42,040 nt of DNA from Evansella tamaricis (GCF_019042215.1 NZ_JAHQCS010000113.1:1-42040), one strand, 5' to 3'; shown: positions 1 through 8,374, counted from the stretch's first letter. Translations and numbers: made by a program. Notes: generated by a model not told the origin, from the sequence alone.

Positions 1-105
1 ACAGGACGTGGCGCTTTGCCCGATGGACGGATACTCTTCAGAGCGATGCTTGTAGAGGAAGAGGCACTGCCCTACGCTCGTGACCATAGGCGCTTACGCT
101 TTTCT
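1..105 (+). repeat. variant C of the dispersed palindromic repeat (cut by window start)
   Basis: The right half reads through ATGCTTGTAGAGGAAGAGG to a GGCGCTTACGCTTTTCTT end. The part around 10-75 resembles 39910-40016 (GGCGTTTTGCCC, then GCTTGTAGAGGAGGAAGTGC), not the canonical body. The last 40 bases match the canonical right end. A canonical copy follows directly. The left end lies outside the window. Confidence 0.6.
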
Positions 106-274
106 TAAAAGGTAAGAAAGTATAAGTTTTTGCACCTTCGGGCAAGTTGTCTAGCTCCAGCGCCTACTCGCTACGGGGCACTTCGGAAATGACAACCGAA
201 GTCAAAGATCGGACTTCTGTTGTCATTCCTCCACTGCCCTACGTTCGTGATCATAGGCGCTTGCGCTTTTCTTA
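104..274 (+). repeat. canonical palindromic repeat A, copy 1
   Basis: The copy runs from a left end CTTAAAAGGTAAGAAAG through TTGCACCTTCGGGCA and TGTCTAGCTCCAGCGCC to a right end GGCGCTTGCGCTTTTCTTA. The two halves are imperfect inverted repeats: AGCGCCTA pairs with TAGGCGCT, and TGACAAC/GAAGTC pairs with GACTTC/GTTGTCA. The transcript could therefore form one long hairpin. It lies immediately downstream of the minus-strand GAF gene and touches its stop codon, so it may serve as that gene's 3' end. Confidence 0.8.
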
Positions 275-640
275 TTAGTTAGCGAAAGTCAATTCACCAA
301 TTGCTGATGCAATGGTTTCTAACGTACTAACATCAGTAACATCGAAAGCAATCGCTTCACGGGTGCGAACAATCATAATTCCTAAACTTTCATTATCGGA
401 TGATGTAATAGGAAATTTAAGTTCTCCGTTAGATTCCCACTGCAAATCATCTTCTTCATTGGAAGCGGCCATGAGACGAACTTCTGATTCGTTCTCGTAA
501 AAGTAAATGCCGACCCAGTCAATATACGGCACTTGTTCCACTAGACTATGTACCGTTTTCTCAAGGATTTGGTGCAAGTTTTTCTTCTTAAATACTTCAG
601 CCATAATTTGCAATGAAGCTACATCTGTTGGTATAGACAA
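275..640 (-). CDS. small GAF-domain protein
   Basis: A 121-residue protein consisting of little more than one GAF domain. The pattern is an alpha helix with LEKTVHSLVEQVPYIDWVGIYF, then beta strands (VRLMAAS, ELKFPI) and the characteristic LGIMIVRTREAIAFDVTDVSTLETIASAIG C-terminal part. Stand-alone GAF proteins bind small ligands or act in signalling; no catalytic residues can be assigned here. I place the start at a TTG at 640 because AAAGGGAGAG lies six bases upstream, and because the longer in-frame reading through 796 overlaps the divergent glycosylase gene and has no GAF similarity. The gene is transcribed divergently from the AlkA-type gene. The ligand is unknown. Confidence 0.75.
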   Translation of the reverse strand: MSIPTDVASLQIMAEVFKKKNLHQILEKTVHSLVEQVPYIDWVGIYFYENESEVRLMAASNEEDDLQWESNGELKFPITSSDNESLGIMIVRTREAIAFDVTDVSTLETIASAIGELTFAN

Positions 641-765
641 ATTAATCTCTCCCTTTAAACAGTTTCGCAAGTATATTCTAACAGAGGATTGGGCATTATG
701 GTGCTGCCAACTTAAGGAAGCACGGCATTTGTGATAACATTTGAGGCAAGAAAGGTGGTGTACGT

Positions 766-1638
766 ATGGTTGAACAAGTAGTGATTCAAGGTCCATATAA
801 TTTTTTCCAAGCGTTAAAACGTCTTACCATCGATCCTCTGAATGATATAGATTTGAAAAAACAAAGTGTCAAGATTCCTATCCAAATCGGGGAGACAATG
901 GCTGCTGTGGAGGTTAAACAAACAGGATCTTTTGAATTCCCATGTTTTCAAGTGTCTGTTTCAGAGGGGAGACTGGATTGGGATTTACTTTTAGAGAGGT
1001 TGACGGATATTTTTCACTGGGATACTCCATTGCAGAAGATTAATGACCATTTTAAAGGAACTGAACTTGAACCTCTTTTTGACAATTACCGAGGAACTCC
1101 TTTTGTATGTGACTTTAATTTATACGGCTCCTTAATGAAGACGATTATTCATCAGCAATTAAATCTGACCTTTGCTTACCGCCTGACAGAACGTTTTGTA
1201 AAGAAGTTTGGTATGGAAAAAGATGGCGCATGGTTTTACCCGGAACCTGATGTAATCAGTAACTTAAAGGTAGAGGACCTTCGTGAACTTCAATTCAGTC
1301 AAAGGAAGAGTGAATATGTAATTGACACTTCCAGGTTAATCAAAGATGGATTATTGGATTTGCACAGTTTAAAGGATGTGGCTAATGAGGATGTTGTAAA
1401 ACAACTGACAGCTATTCGTGGTGTAGGACGCTGGACGGCAGAGTGTTTCCTCATGTTCGGCTTAGGACGTCTCGACCTTTTTCCAGTCCAGGATATAGGA
1501 ATCCAAAACGGCTTAAAGCATTTTTTTCAGATGGACCGTAAACCTACGCTAGAGGAGATGCATCATTGGTCAGAGATGTGGAAGCCCTATCGTACATACG
1601 CTTCCCTTTACTTGTGGGAGTCTTTAGAGACGGATTAA
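766..1638 (+). CDS. DNA-3-methyladenine glycosylase II, AlkA type
   Basis: A base-excision repair enzyme of the HhH-GPD superfamily that removes alkylated purines from DNA. The 290 residues show an AlkA-like N-terminal domain, then the helix-hairpin-helix LTAIRGVGRWTAECFL at about 214-229. The catalytic aspartate is expected in FPVQDIGIQNG (about D243), as in E. coli AlkA. There are no FeS cysteines and no Ada domain, so it is AlkA-type rather than MutY/Nth. The ATG start is preceded by AAAGGTGGTG seven bases upstream. The gene stands alone, diverging from the GAF gene with about 125 bases between start codons. Confidence 0.9.
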   Translation: MVEQVVIQGPYNFFQALKRLTIDPLNDIDLKKQSVKIPIQIGETMAAVEVKQTGSFEFPCFQVSVSEGRLDWDLLLERLTDIFHWDTPLQKINDHFKGTELEPLFDNYRGTPFVCDFNLYGSLMKTIIHQQLNLTFAYRLTERFVKKFGMEKDGAWFYPEPDVISNLKVEDLRELQFSQRKSEYVIDTSRLIKDGLLDLHSLKDVANEDVVKQLTAIRGVGRWTAECFLMFGLGRLDLFPVQDIGIQNGLKHFFQMDRKPTLEEMHHWSEMWKPYRTYASLYLWESLETD

Positions 1639-1712
1639 TGTGGAAAAAGAAATTATTACTAATGGATAATTAATTTCCAGTTAGCTCACTCTAATAAAAA
1701 ACGGTGAACTGA

Positions 1713-3005
1713 GTGAGATGGATGGTTAGAGAAGATACTGCAAATAAGAATATACGTTACAAGAAGGGGATTGTATCCTCTACAAATACGAGTATTGCTC
1801 AGCTTCGACATCCAACAGTGGTCATGTGGTGGGCAGCTGCTATTCCAGGCTATGGACATGTGATGTTATCCAAGTACGTAAAAGGCTTCCTACTAATTTT
1901 TTGGGAATTCGTTGTAAATGTAAATTCCAAGTTAAATACTGCAATCATGTATACATTCACTGGTCGTATTGAAGAAGCAGTGGAAGTACTGAATATTCAC
2001 TGGATCCTCCTTTATGTTCCTGTTTATCTTTATAGTATATGGGATAGTAGAAGAACGACAATAGATATTAATAAATATGCCATTTTAGCTGATAAGAATT
2101 GGACGTCCTCAGAGATTAATCCCATTTCATTCTCAGCTTTGGAAAATAATTTTCTAGATAAGCGGAAAAATTGGTTGGCCATATTCTGGTCACTAATTAC
2201 ACCAGGGTTAGGCCACTTATATGTAAACAGGCTCCCATCAGGTTTCTATATATTAGTTTGGTTTATGGTAGTTCTTATTTTTTCAAATACATTACCGGCT
2301 ATTCATTATACGTTTTTGGGGAATTTTGACAAGGCTTTGGAAGTGGTGAATGTGCAGTGGATAATATTTTTACCATCCATGTATTGCTTTGCCCCATATG
2401 ATGCTTACTTGCAGTGTGATAGTTATAACAAACTTATGGCAAAACAACAAAGCTACTTTTTGATGAAAGAGTACCAAGATATGGGATTTAAACAAATTTG
2501 TCCTATTCTTACAGAAAGAGATGATAAGATGAACGTTGTGGCATCATTTGATCATACGGTGTATTTGGAATTGGCAATCAAGGAATTGGAAAATCATGGT
2601 CTTCCTAAAGAAGACATATTTGCCGTTCCCCTTACGGAAAAAAAGAAACCAAAGAAAAATAGTGAAATTATTCGCGGTTCTGGATTTTCCCTCATGGATG
2701 TGACGTTTGCCTTTGGAACAGTTTTTTCCCTCTTTGGTGTTATCTATGGATTTGTCCTCCCAGGTGGACCGGTTACCTGGGGGTTAATAGGTGTTTTTTT
2801 TGGTTGGGGATTAGGCTTTTTAATCGACCTTCTTGTTCGGAAAAAGGCATTTAAGTGGAAACGAAAAAAAGGGGAAGGCGGAGAAGTTATGCTGATGATC
2901 CATTGTAAAAAGGATCAGATTACGTTAGTAAAGGAAATACTCTTTGATCATTTTACACTGGGATTACAAGTGATTGAAGAAGATAGTAAGAACGGAGTAT
3001 ATTAA
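1713..3005 (+). CDS. multispanning membrane protein with duplicated N-terminal module and stress-protein-like C-terminus
   Basis: No function can be assigned. The first 245 residues hold two copies of one module: a helix with IPGYGHVMLSKYVKG or TPGLGHLYVNRLPSG, a second helix, a TFTGRIEEAVEV or TFLGNFDKALEV segment, then a third helix ending in a WD/YDA motif. Each copy is about 90 residues. Residues from about 255 on look like the YflT/DUF1269-type layout: an alpha-beta stretch (VVASFDHTVYLELAIKELE), a glycine-rich hairpin of two helices around PGGPVTWGLIG, and a second alpha-beta stretch (EVMLMIHCKKDQITLV). A broken paralogue of the module lies at 9800-10630. The start is uncertain: GTG 1713 or ATG 1722, neither with a strong ribosome site. 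Confidence 0.7.
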   Translation: MRWMVREDTANKNIRYKKGIVSSTNTSIAQLRHPTVVMWWAAAIPGYGHVMLSKYVKGFLLIFWEFVVNVNSKLNTAIMYTFTGRIEEAVEVLNIHWILLYVPVYLYSIWDSRRTTIDINKYAILADKNWTSSEINPISFSALENNFLDKRKNWLAIFWSLITPGLGHLYVNRLPSGFYILVWFMVVLIFSNTLPAIHYTFLGNFDKALEVVNVQWIIFLPSMYCFAPYDAYLQCDSYNKLMAKQQSYFLMKEYQDMGFKQICPILTERDDKMNVVASFDHTVYLELAIKELENHGLPKEDIFAVPLTEKKKPKKNSEIIRGSGFSLMDVTFAFGTVFSLFGVIYGFVLPGGPVTWGLIGVFFGWGLGFLIDLLVRKKAFKWKRKKGEGGEVMLMIHCKKDQITLVKEILFDHFTLGLQVIEEDSKNGVY

Positions 3006-3025
3006 AATAACAATGGATTGAGGAT

Positions 3026-3056
3026 GGGCTTCCACTGATGGAGCCCGTTTATTCTT
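3026..3056 (+). terminator. possible terminator after the duplicated-module membrane protein
   Basis: GGGCTTC pairs with GGAGCCC (one wobble), with a short loop, followed by GTTTATTCTT. It lies 20 bases past the stop codon and abuts a repeat A copy. Confidence 0.5.
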
Positions 3057-3213
3057 AAAAGGTAAGAATTTATAAGTACCTTCGGGCATTGTCTAGCTCC
3101 AGCGCCTACTCGCTGCGGGGCACTTCGGAAGTGACAACTGAAGTCAAAGAGCGGACTTCTGTTGTCATTCCTCCACTGCCCTACGCTCGTGATCCTAGGC
3201 GCTTTTGCTTTTC
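3054..3213 (+). repeat. canonical palindromic repeat A, copy 2
   Basis: Same body as copy 1, with a shortened left arm (TTAAAAGGTAAGAATTTATAAG then ACCTTCGGGCA) and right end GGCGCTTTTGCTTTTCT. It sits between two genes on the same strand, directly after the preceding hairpin. Confidence 0.8.
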
Positions 3214-3360
3214 TAATTATATTTGAATGGGATTGTAAGACAAATAAAGGAGCATAGCAGGTTGATGTCTTAATTTGCTGAAGTTGTATGGATCATCTAC
3301 AATAAAGGCAATACAGACAGATACACACGGAAGGAATTCATATAGTTTGAGGTGGGAAAT

Positions 3361-4857
3361 GTGAAACAACAAAGGGAAAAGGGGAAAAAACAAGGAAACG
3401 AAGGTGAACCTCCTAAAAGGACGGCATCAGTAAAGAAGGCTTCGGAGAAGAGAAAGAATGGGAAAGACACTTCATATGGTGCGAAAACGGAACTGAAAAT
3501 AAAGGAGGGTCAACGGTTCCCGTTAACCATTAAACGAATGGGAATAGACGGAGAAGGAGTTGGTTTTTTTAAGCGGCAGGTTGTTTTTGTCCCAGGTGCT
3601 ATTCCAGGAGAAGAGATTGTATGTGAAGTAACGAAGGTGAGAGGGAAATTTGCCGAGGGTCGTATCGTCAAACTGCGACAAAAGTCTCCAGATAGGGTTG
3701 CCCCGCCATGCCCGATTTATGAAGAATGCGGCGGCTGTCAGTTGCAGCATATGACCTATGGTGCACAGCTTCGGGAGAAAAAGGATATTGTAAGGCAGGC
3801 ATTCGAACGCTATACGAAAATAAATTTGGAAAAACTGGACTTTAAAGATACTATTGGCATGGAGGAACCGTGGAAATACCGAAATAAAAGCCAAATGCAA
3901 GTGGGGCATCATCAAGGGAAAACCATTGCTGGGCTATATAGTTCAAACAGTCATAGGCTCATCGATTTAAAGGATTGTATTGTACAACACCCCCAAACAA
4001 ATAAAGTAACAGGGGTGGTAAAACAACTTGCAGATGATTTGAAGATCCCAGCTTTTAATGAACGAAAAAGAACGGGAGTACTACGAACAATTGTCACTAG
4101 AGTGGGCTTTGAAACGGGAGAATATCAGCTAGTTCTCGTAACTGCGAAAAAGGAAATTCCAAGAGTGGAATTATTGATTGAGGAGATTCGCCGTCGACTA
4201 CCGGATGTTACATCCATTGTTCAGAATGTTAATCCGAAAAAAACATCGTTGATTTTTGGGGATGAGACCTACACCTTATTTGGGAAAGAAAAAATCGAAG
4301 AGACGATGAGTTCCTTCAGATTTAATTTATCTCCACGGGCTTTCTTTCAGTTGAATCCCGTGCAGACGAAAAAATTGTACGATGAAGCAAAAGATGCCGC
4401 TAGTCTTACTGGAAAGGAAAAAGTGGTGGATGCATACTGTGGTGTTGGAACTATCGGCCTTTGGCTCGCGGACGGAGCTGCTGAACTTCGAGGTATGGAT
4501 GTTATCGAAGAGTCTATCCAAGATGCAAAGAGAAATGCAGAGGCACATGGTGTGAAGAACGCATTATATGTTACCGGGAAAGCCGAGACATGGCTCCCTA
4601 AGTGGGAAAAAGAAGGCTGGCATCCCGATGTGGTTGTGGTCGATCCACCAAGAACAGGCTTAGACCAATCGTTTATAGAAACATTGTTGCGAGTGAAGCC
4701 AAATAGGATCGTTTACGTATCGTGCAATCCATCTACTTTAGCTAAGAATGTAAATGACTTAACAAACGGTGGCTACAGATTGAAATCCCTGCAGCCAGTG
4801 GACATGTTTCCACAGACAGCACAGGTTGAGTGTGTGGTGAGGATAGAGAAGAAATAG
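3361..4857 (+). CDS. rlmD: 23S rRNA (uracil-C5)-methyltransferase, RlmD/RlmCD family
   Basis: An S-adenosylmethionine-dependent enzyme that methylates uridine at C5 in 23S rRNA. Domain order is a lysine-rich tail of about 45 residues, a TRAM RNA-binding domain (about 50-108), an iron-sulfur cluster region with [11 protein letters not shown], a central domain, and a Rossmann methyltransferase domain with [26 protein letters not shown] follows, and the catalytic cysteine lies in [14 protein letters not shown]. Length (498 residues) is slightly above the family norm because of the basic tail. I prefer GTG 3361 to GTG 3352: GAGGTGG at 3349-3355 overlaps the latter and stands five bases before the former. 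Bacillus species often hold two paralogues; which rRNA position is modified cannot be read from sequence. Confidence 0.92.
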   Translation: MKQQREKGKKQGNEGEPPKRTASVKKASEKRKNGKDTSYGAKTELKIKEGQRFPLTIKRMGIDGEGVGFFKRQVVFVPGAIPGEEIVCEVTKVRGKFAEGRIVKLRQKSPDRVAPPCPIYEECGGCQLQHMTYGAQLREKKDIVRQAFERYTKINLEKLDFKDTIGMEEPWKYRNKSQMQVGHHQGKTIAGLYSSNSHRLIDLKDCIVQHPQTNKVTGVVKQLADDLKIPAFNERKRTGVLRTIVTRVGFETGEYQLVLVTAKKEIPRVELLIEEIRRRLPDVTSIVQNVNPKKTSLIFGDETYTLFGKEKIEETMSSFRFNLSPRAFFQLNPVQTKKLYDEAKDAASLTGKEKVVDAYCGVGTIGLWLADGAAELRGMDVIEESIQDAKRNAEAHGVKNALYVTGKAETWLPKWEKEGWHPDVVVVDPPRTGLDQSFIETLLRVKPNRIVYVSCNPSTLAKNVNDLTNGGYRLKSLQPVDMFPQTAQVECVVRIEKK

Positions 4858-4913
4858 GCTGATATCAAAAGCTTTAATGGTTTTTAAGTGAATATCGAAT
4901 TGTGTTTTATGTT

Positions 4914-4947
4914 CCCTCAGACTTGGTGTTTGAGGGGATTTTGATTT
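4914..4947 (+). terminator. rho-independent terminator of rlmD
   Basis: CCCTCAGAC pairs over nine positions with GTTTGAGGG (one wobble), loop TTGGT, followed by GATTTTGATTT. Confidence 0.75.
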
Positions 4948-4952
4948 AGGTA

Positions 4953-5003
4953 GTCTAACTTTTACACCGAACTAGTGTCATGCGTTGGTGTATAGGTTTT
5001 GTG
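4953..5003 (+). repeat. 51-base dispersed repeat, copy 1
   Basis: GTCTAACTTTTAC, GAACTAGTG, ATGCGTTGG and GTATAGGTTTT match 8535-8586 in order with a few substitutions and one extra T there. No coding potential seen. It differs from the palindromic repeat family. Confidence 0.6.
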
Positions 5004-5059
5004 ACATACGCCGTTTTTTGAAGAGAAATAGAGGCATGTATGAATAGATTATTGAGTAA

Positions 5060-5088
5060 ATAGTCATATTATGATATGTTCTGACTAT
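5060..5088 (+). promoter_or_regulatory. nested inverted repeats before the toxin-antitoxin operon
   Basis: ATAGTC (5060-5065) and GACTAT (5083-5088) enclose CATAT/ATATG (5065-5069, 5074-5078). Phd/YefM-type antitoxins commonly autoregulate through palindromes in this position. Function is inferred from location only. Confidence 0.4.
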
Positions 5089-5115
5089 GAAGAAGTAACA
5101 GAAAGAGGTGATACT

Positions 5116-5394
5116 ATGGGATCAGCAATCAGACCATCAGCAGATTTAAGAAATAATTATAATGAAATCTCTAAGCAGTGCAAAGAGTCAAGAGATGCAG
5201 TTATTATTACCGTGAATGGACGAGGTGATACAGCAGTTCTTGGATTGCAGGATTACTATCAGATGAAATCAGAGCTGGAACTACTTCGAACACTTGCAGA
5301 AGCTGAGGACGATGTGAAAAATGGGCGAGTCGCACCTATGCAGAATTCAATTGATGATCTTCGTGCATCTTTACTCGAAAGGAATAAGGGATGA
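5116..5394 (+). CDS. antitoxin, Phd/YefM family
   Basis: A 92-residue DNA-binding antitoxin. The N-terminus IRPSADLRNNYNEISKQCKE is the usual Phd/YefM opening. VIITVNGRGDTAVLGLQDYYQM is the family core strand-helix, and the C-terminal tail (DVKNGRVAPMQNSIDDLRA) is the expected toxin-wrapping region. ATG 5116 has GAAAGAGGTG five bases upstream, which settles the start over the upstream in-frame ATG at 5071. Its stop overlaps the toxin start by four bases (ATGA), so the two are translationally coupled. It is expected to neutralise the following toxin and repress the operon. Confidence 0.9.
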   Translation: MGSAIRPSADLRNNYNEISKQCKESRDAVIITVNGRGDTAVLGLQDYYQMKSELELLRTLAEAEDDVKNGRVAPMQNSIDDLRASLLERNKG

Positions 5395-5702
5395 GGTATA
5401 AAATATTACGAACGGATAAGGCAGAGGAACAACTCCGTGACATCATATTTTATATTGCAGATGATTCCAGTGATGTTAATATTGCACTTGGGTATCTGGA
5501 AAGAATAGAAACTGCAATTAATAGTCTTCAGGAGTTTCCTGAGTCAGGATGTATACCCAGATATTCGATTTTAAAAAAGCAGGGATATAGAGTAGTAATT
5601 GTTGAAAGGCATCTTGTCTTTTATAAGATAAATGAGTCAGATAAGACTGTTATTATATATGCTATCGTTGATGGTAGAAGAGAGTATCACAACTTAATAT
5701 AA
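5391..5702 (+). CDS. toxin, RelE/ParE superfamily
   Basis: A 103-residue small toxin. The N-terminal KILRTDKAEEQLRDIIFYIADD helix, the ALGYLERIETAINSLQEFPESG stretch, and the strands GYRVVIVERHLVFYKI and VIIYAIVDGRREYHNLI are typical of the ParE branch. ParE proteins poison DNA gyrase and RelE proteins cut ribosome-bound mRNA; sequence alone does not decide, though the GRREY ending favours a ParE-like fold. It follows the antitoxin with a four-base overlap. The gene appears intact. Confidence 0.88.
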   Translation: MRYKILRTDKAEEQLRDIIFYIADDSSDVNIALGYLERIETAINSLQEFPESGCIPRYSILKKQGYRVVIVERHLVFYKINESDKTVIIYAIVDGRREYHNLI

Positions 5703-6218
5703 TTCATCAAATGAAAGTAAGGACACTAGTAATCCGAATTATAACGGAGAGAAATCTAGCTACCTATTATAAAGAAAAGATAATATTCAATGTCCCACGA
5801 TCAATAGTGCGATAAGAGAAGTAATAAGTGGTAGGATTAAGGGTTGCCCCACGGGGACTAGTATCACTAAAAGATTCTAATCTAAATATACTTTTTTTAA
5901 TAGTATCATAGTTATATGGTGAACGAACGTTGAGTGTGTGGCGTTGATAGAGTTGAAATAGCTTGGTGGCAGTATGTAGCTTTGGTCACTTTAAATAAAT
6001 ATTTTCCCTCGGACTAATGGTTCGGGGGATTATTTTAGTTATGTGAATCTAATCTTTGCGCAATATGAAATGTTACATGTTATTTCTGGATAATGGTTGA
6101 AAAGATGACAGAGCCTTTCACTTTATGTCGTTATATGCAGCCTTTGAAAAAATTTATATTCCTTTTTTAAATCCTTTTGAAATTAATTTCGTTAATATTA
6201 GTAGAGGTGGTGAGAAAC
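5703..6218. other. intergenic stretch after the toxin gene
   Basis: About 500 AT-rich bases. Apart from the terminator hairpin at 6006-6028 I see no open frame with a ribosome site and no repeat. The last 100 bases must hold the sigma gene promoter, but no convincing -35/-10 pair was found. Confidence 0.5.
6006..6036 (+). terminator. rho-independent terminator
   Basis: CCCTCGGAC pairs with GTTCGGGGG over nine positions including two wobbles, loop TAATG, followed by ATTATTTT. It probably ends transcription from the toxin-antitoxin side. Confidence 0.65.
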
Positions 6219-6988
6219 ATGCAATCAGATGAATCATTAATAGAAGAAATAAAGAGCGGAAGTCAGGCAGCAATGGAAGTGCTAGTTAAAAAACACTATA
6301 AAAATATATTTGGCTTTACATATCGAAAGGTTGGGGATTATCACTTAGCTTATGATATGACCCAAGAAATATTTATCAAAATGATGAAGTCTATTGCAAG
6401 CTACAATGGACAAGGTAAATTTCAGAATTGGCTTCTAAAATTGCGGTGAACCACTGCCGTGATTATTACAGGAGCAGTGCTTATAGACGAAAGGATGAAT
6501 TGAACGAGTTAGATCACCAGTTAAAGGATGAACGAGTGAATGTAGAGGATCTGCTGAGTAAAAAGCTAGAAAGCGTCAAAGTAAAGGTAGCGGTGGACCA
6601 GTTGCCAGACTTTCAACGTGAAGCAATTATACTAAAGTTTTACCAAGGCCTAAAGATAAGGCAGATTGCAGAGCTGACGGAAGCGAAGGAATCTACCGTG
6701 AAATCGAGGCTCAAGCAAGGTATCGATAAATTAAAACTTTTATTAAGAGGGGGGATGAGGTTGAACAAAGTCAACAGAGCCAACAAAACAAACAAAACAA
6801 ACAAAACAAACAAAACCGACTTCGATGAGTTGGACGATATTATTGATGAAAAAGAATATGAAGTTCTTGAAGAAGAATTATCACATTATCTTGTGAAATT
6901 CCCAGATGAACATAAAATAGATGACTCGATAGAGACACTACGTCAATATGTTCCGGATCGCAAAATACAATCTCCCAACAAAGAGTAG
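6219..6988 (+). pseudogene. ECF sigma factor, frameshifted, fused in frame to a truncated partner
   Basis: Frame one (from ATG 6219, GAGGTGGTGAG upstream) encodes sigma region 2: ESLIEEIKSGSQAAMEVLVK, then AYDMTQEIFIKMMKSIASY and FQNWLLK. It then runs into a stop. The -1 frame continues the family sequence at once with KIAVNHCRDYYR and region 4 (DFQREAIILKFYQGLKI, ESTVKSRLKQGIDKLK). The break lies in the AAAA run at 6437-6440: one more A would restore CTT CTA AAA ATT GCG. After region 4 the frame continues without a stop through ATG 6755/TTG 6761, which carry an AGAGGGGGG ribosome site. There it enters a stretch rich in NKT repeats and ELDDIIDEKEYEVLEEELSH, which looks like the start of an anti-sigma-type partner and stops before any membrane helix. 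Pseudogene, sequencing error or -1 slippage are all possible. Confidence 0.75.
6782..6817 (+). repeat. nine-base tandem repeat, four units
   Basis: Four units of AACAAAACA (the last ending in C) encode Asn-Lys-Thr four times in the sigma/partner junction. The unit is a multiple of three, so expansion or loss keeps the frame. Confidence 0.8.
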
Positions 6989-7031
6989 AAAAATGGAGAT
7001 TATCTTGAACTAACGGGAGCGAGAGTGAAAC

Positions 7032-7064
7032 ACGGAGTTGTCAAAGTGGCAGCTCCGTTTATTA
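7032..7064 (+). terminator. terminator after the sigma pseudogene
   Basis: ACGGAGTTG pairs with CAGCTCCGT over nine positions (one wobble), loop TCAAAGTGG, followed by TTATTAAT. Confidence 0.65.
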
Positions 7065-7262
7065 ATGGACTGATTAAATCACTTAACTTTAATGCGTAGT
7101 CGGTTACATTATTTCGAAATTCCACATTAGTTCATAGAGGTTTTTATAATTCTTGGAGGTTTTAAGCTAGGGCTACAACTTTTTTTGGAAAATTATACAT
7201 ATAAAGTTTCGACAGAAAATAGTTATCCGCAGTTGAGAACATAGTTTTATTCGGTACAAGAC

Positions 7263-7304
7263 ACCTGAAAACAGTTGCCTAAAGCAACTGTTTTCAGGTA
7301 TAAT
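7263..7304 (+). promoter_or_regulatory. promoter embedded in a 16-bp perfect palindrome, before the MarR-GNAT gene
   Basis: ACCTGAAAACAGTTGC (7263-7278) and its exact complement (7284-7299) enclose CTAAA. TTGCCT (7275-7280) and TATAAT (7299-7304) give a -35/-10 pair with an 18-base spacer lying across the palindrome. It could be an operator bound by the downstream MarR protein, or a hairpin if transcription starts upstream. Confidence 0.7.
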
Positions 7305-7338
7305 TTGGATACAACATATAAATTAAGGGGTTATCCAA

Positions 7339-8277
7339 ATGTTAAAACCAATTTCTACACATATTGAAGAGGTTAGAAGTTTCAATCGTTTCTATACAAA
7401 TATACTTGGTTTATTAAATAACGCGGTTTTTGAAAGTCCATTTTCATTATCGGAAGTAAGGGTAATGTTTGAGATATATAGTCGAAACTATTGTACAGCT
7501 AGGTTATTGCAAGAAGAATTGAATCTTGATCGAGGGTATATCAGCAGAATAATTAACAAGTTAGAAAAACAAAAACTAATCTACAGGGAAAGGTGTAAGG
7601 AGGATAGCCGTAATCAATTGCTTCACCTCTCAGATGCTGGAATACAAACTTATCAAGAATTAGAAGCTAAATCTAATGAACAAATCAAATTACTTTTAGA
7701 AAGTTTAGATGAAGATAATCAAAAAACACTTGTGTACTCAATGAATACTATTAAATCGGTTTTATCAAATTCAGAGATAAAAAAGAGCCAAGATATTATT
7801 ATTCGAGAAGACTACTCTCTAAGAGATATCGAGCTTATGAAGAAAAAGCAAGAAGACTATTACACGAAACAAGTTGGATTTGATGCATCTTTTATTAATT
7901 ACCTACATCAAACATTTGATGGTGAAATTGAAAAAGTTTGGACAGCAGAAATGAACGGGGAATTTGCAGGTTGTATTGGTTTAGTCAAGGTTGATAGAAA
8001 AAAGACTCAGCTACGGTGGTTTTTTGTTGAATCGACTATACAAGGGAAGGGTGTCGGTTATAAGCTGTTACAATTGCTTATCGATTATTGTATTAGACAA
8101 AAGTATGAACAAATCGTTCTTATTACAGTCAATGAACAAATAGCAGCAAGAAACTTATACACAAAATTCGGTTTTCATATTATTGAGGAAAAAGAGGAAC
8201 AAGTATTGTGGGGGAAAAGAGTAGTAGAAGAACATTGGGCATTGGATATATTAAGCGATTACAAACATGAAAACTAA
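7339..8277 (+). CDS. MarR-family regulator fused to GNAT acetyltransferase
   Basis: A 312-residue two-domain protein. Residues 1-145 are a MarR winged helix: SLSEVRVMFEIYSR, LNLDRGYISRIINKLEKQKLI as recognition helix and wing, then EDSRNQLLHLSDAG. Residues 150-312 are a GNAT domain with the acetyl-CoA loop QGKGVGYKLL and the terminal NLYTKFGFHII strand-helix. The fusion is known across bacteria, but natural substrates are mostly undefined. ATG 7339 has AAGGGG upstream. The gene stands alone, and its promoter overlaps a perfect palindrome, suggesting autoregulation. The acetyl acceptor cannot be told from sequence. Confidence 0.88.
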   Translation: MLKPISTHIEEVRSFNRFYTNILGLLNNAVFESPFSLSEVRVMFEIYSRNYCTARLLQEELNLDRGYISRIINKLEKQKLIYRERCKEDSRNQLLHLSDAGIQTYQELEAKSNEQIKLLLESLDEDNQKTLVYSMNTIKSVLSNSEIKKSQDIIIREDYSLRDIELMKKKQEDYYTKQVGFDASFINYLHQTFDGEIEKVWTAEMNGEFAGCIGLVKVDRKKTQLRWFFVESTIQGKGVGYKLLQLLIDYCIRQKYEQIVLITVNEQIAARNLYTKFGFHIIEEKEEQVLWGKRVVEEHWALDILSDYKHEN

Positions 8278-8284
8278 GGGATGT

Positions 8285-8374
8285 ATGGAGCAAATAGCCA
8301 AAATGATGCATGAACAAGGTGAAAGATTAAAAAAGTGCGCAAATGCGGCATTTTTAAAAGGTAAGAAAGCATAA
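8285..8374 (+). other. 29-residue frame ending inside a repeat
   Basis: An ATG eight bases past the MarR-GNAT stop, with AAGGG upstream, opens a short frame (MEQIAKMMHEQGERLKKC...). Its last codons and stop come from the left end of the following repeat. This may be a gene fragment cut off by the repeat, or chance. I do not recognise the peptide. Confidence 0.25.

Noticed and set aside
1-274. Repeat A copies as tRNA or structured RNA genes
   Set aside because: The fold is one long imperfect palindrome; there is no cloverleaf, no CCA end, and copies occur in both orientations and inside a gene.
6437-6440. Firm claim of programmed -1 frameshifting in the sigma gene
   Set aside because: The site lacks a classical slippery heptamer and a downstream structure was not evident; a lost A is simpler.
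6777-6820. AAC/AAA-rich tract as a CRISPR or origin repeat
   Set aside because: It is a simple nine-base tandem repeat within a coding frame, without spacers or DnaA boxes.
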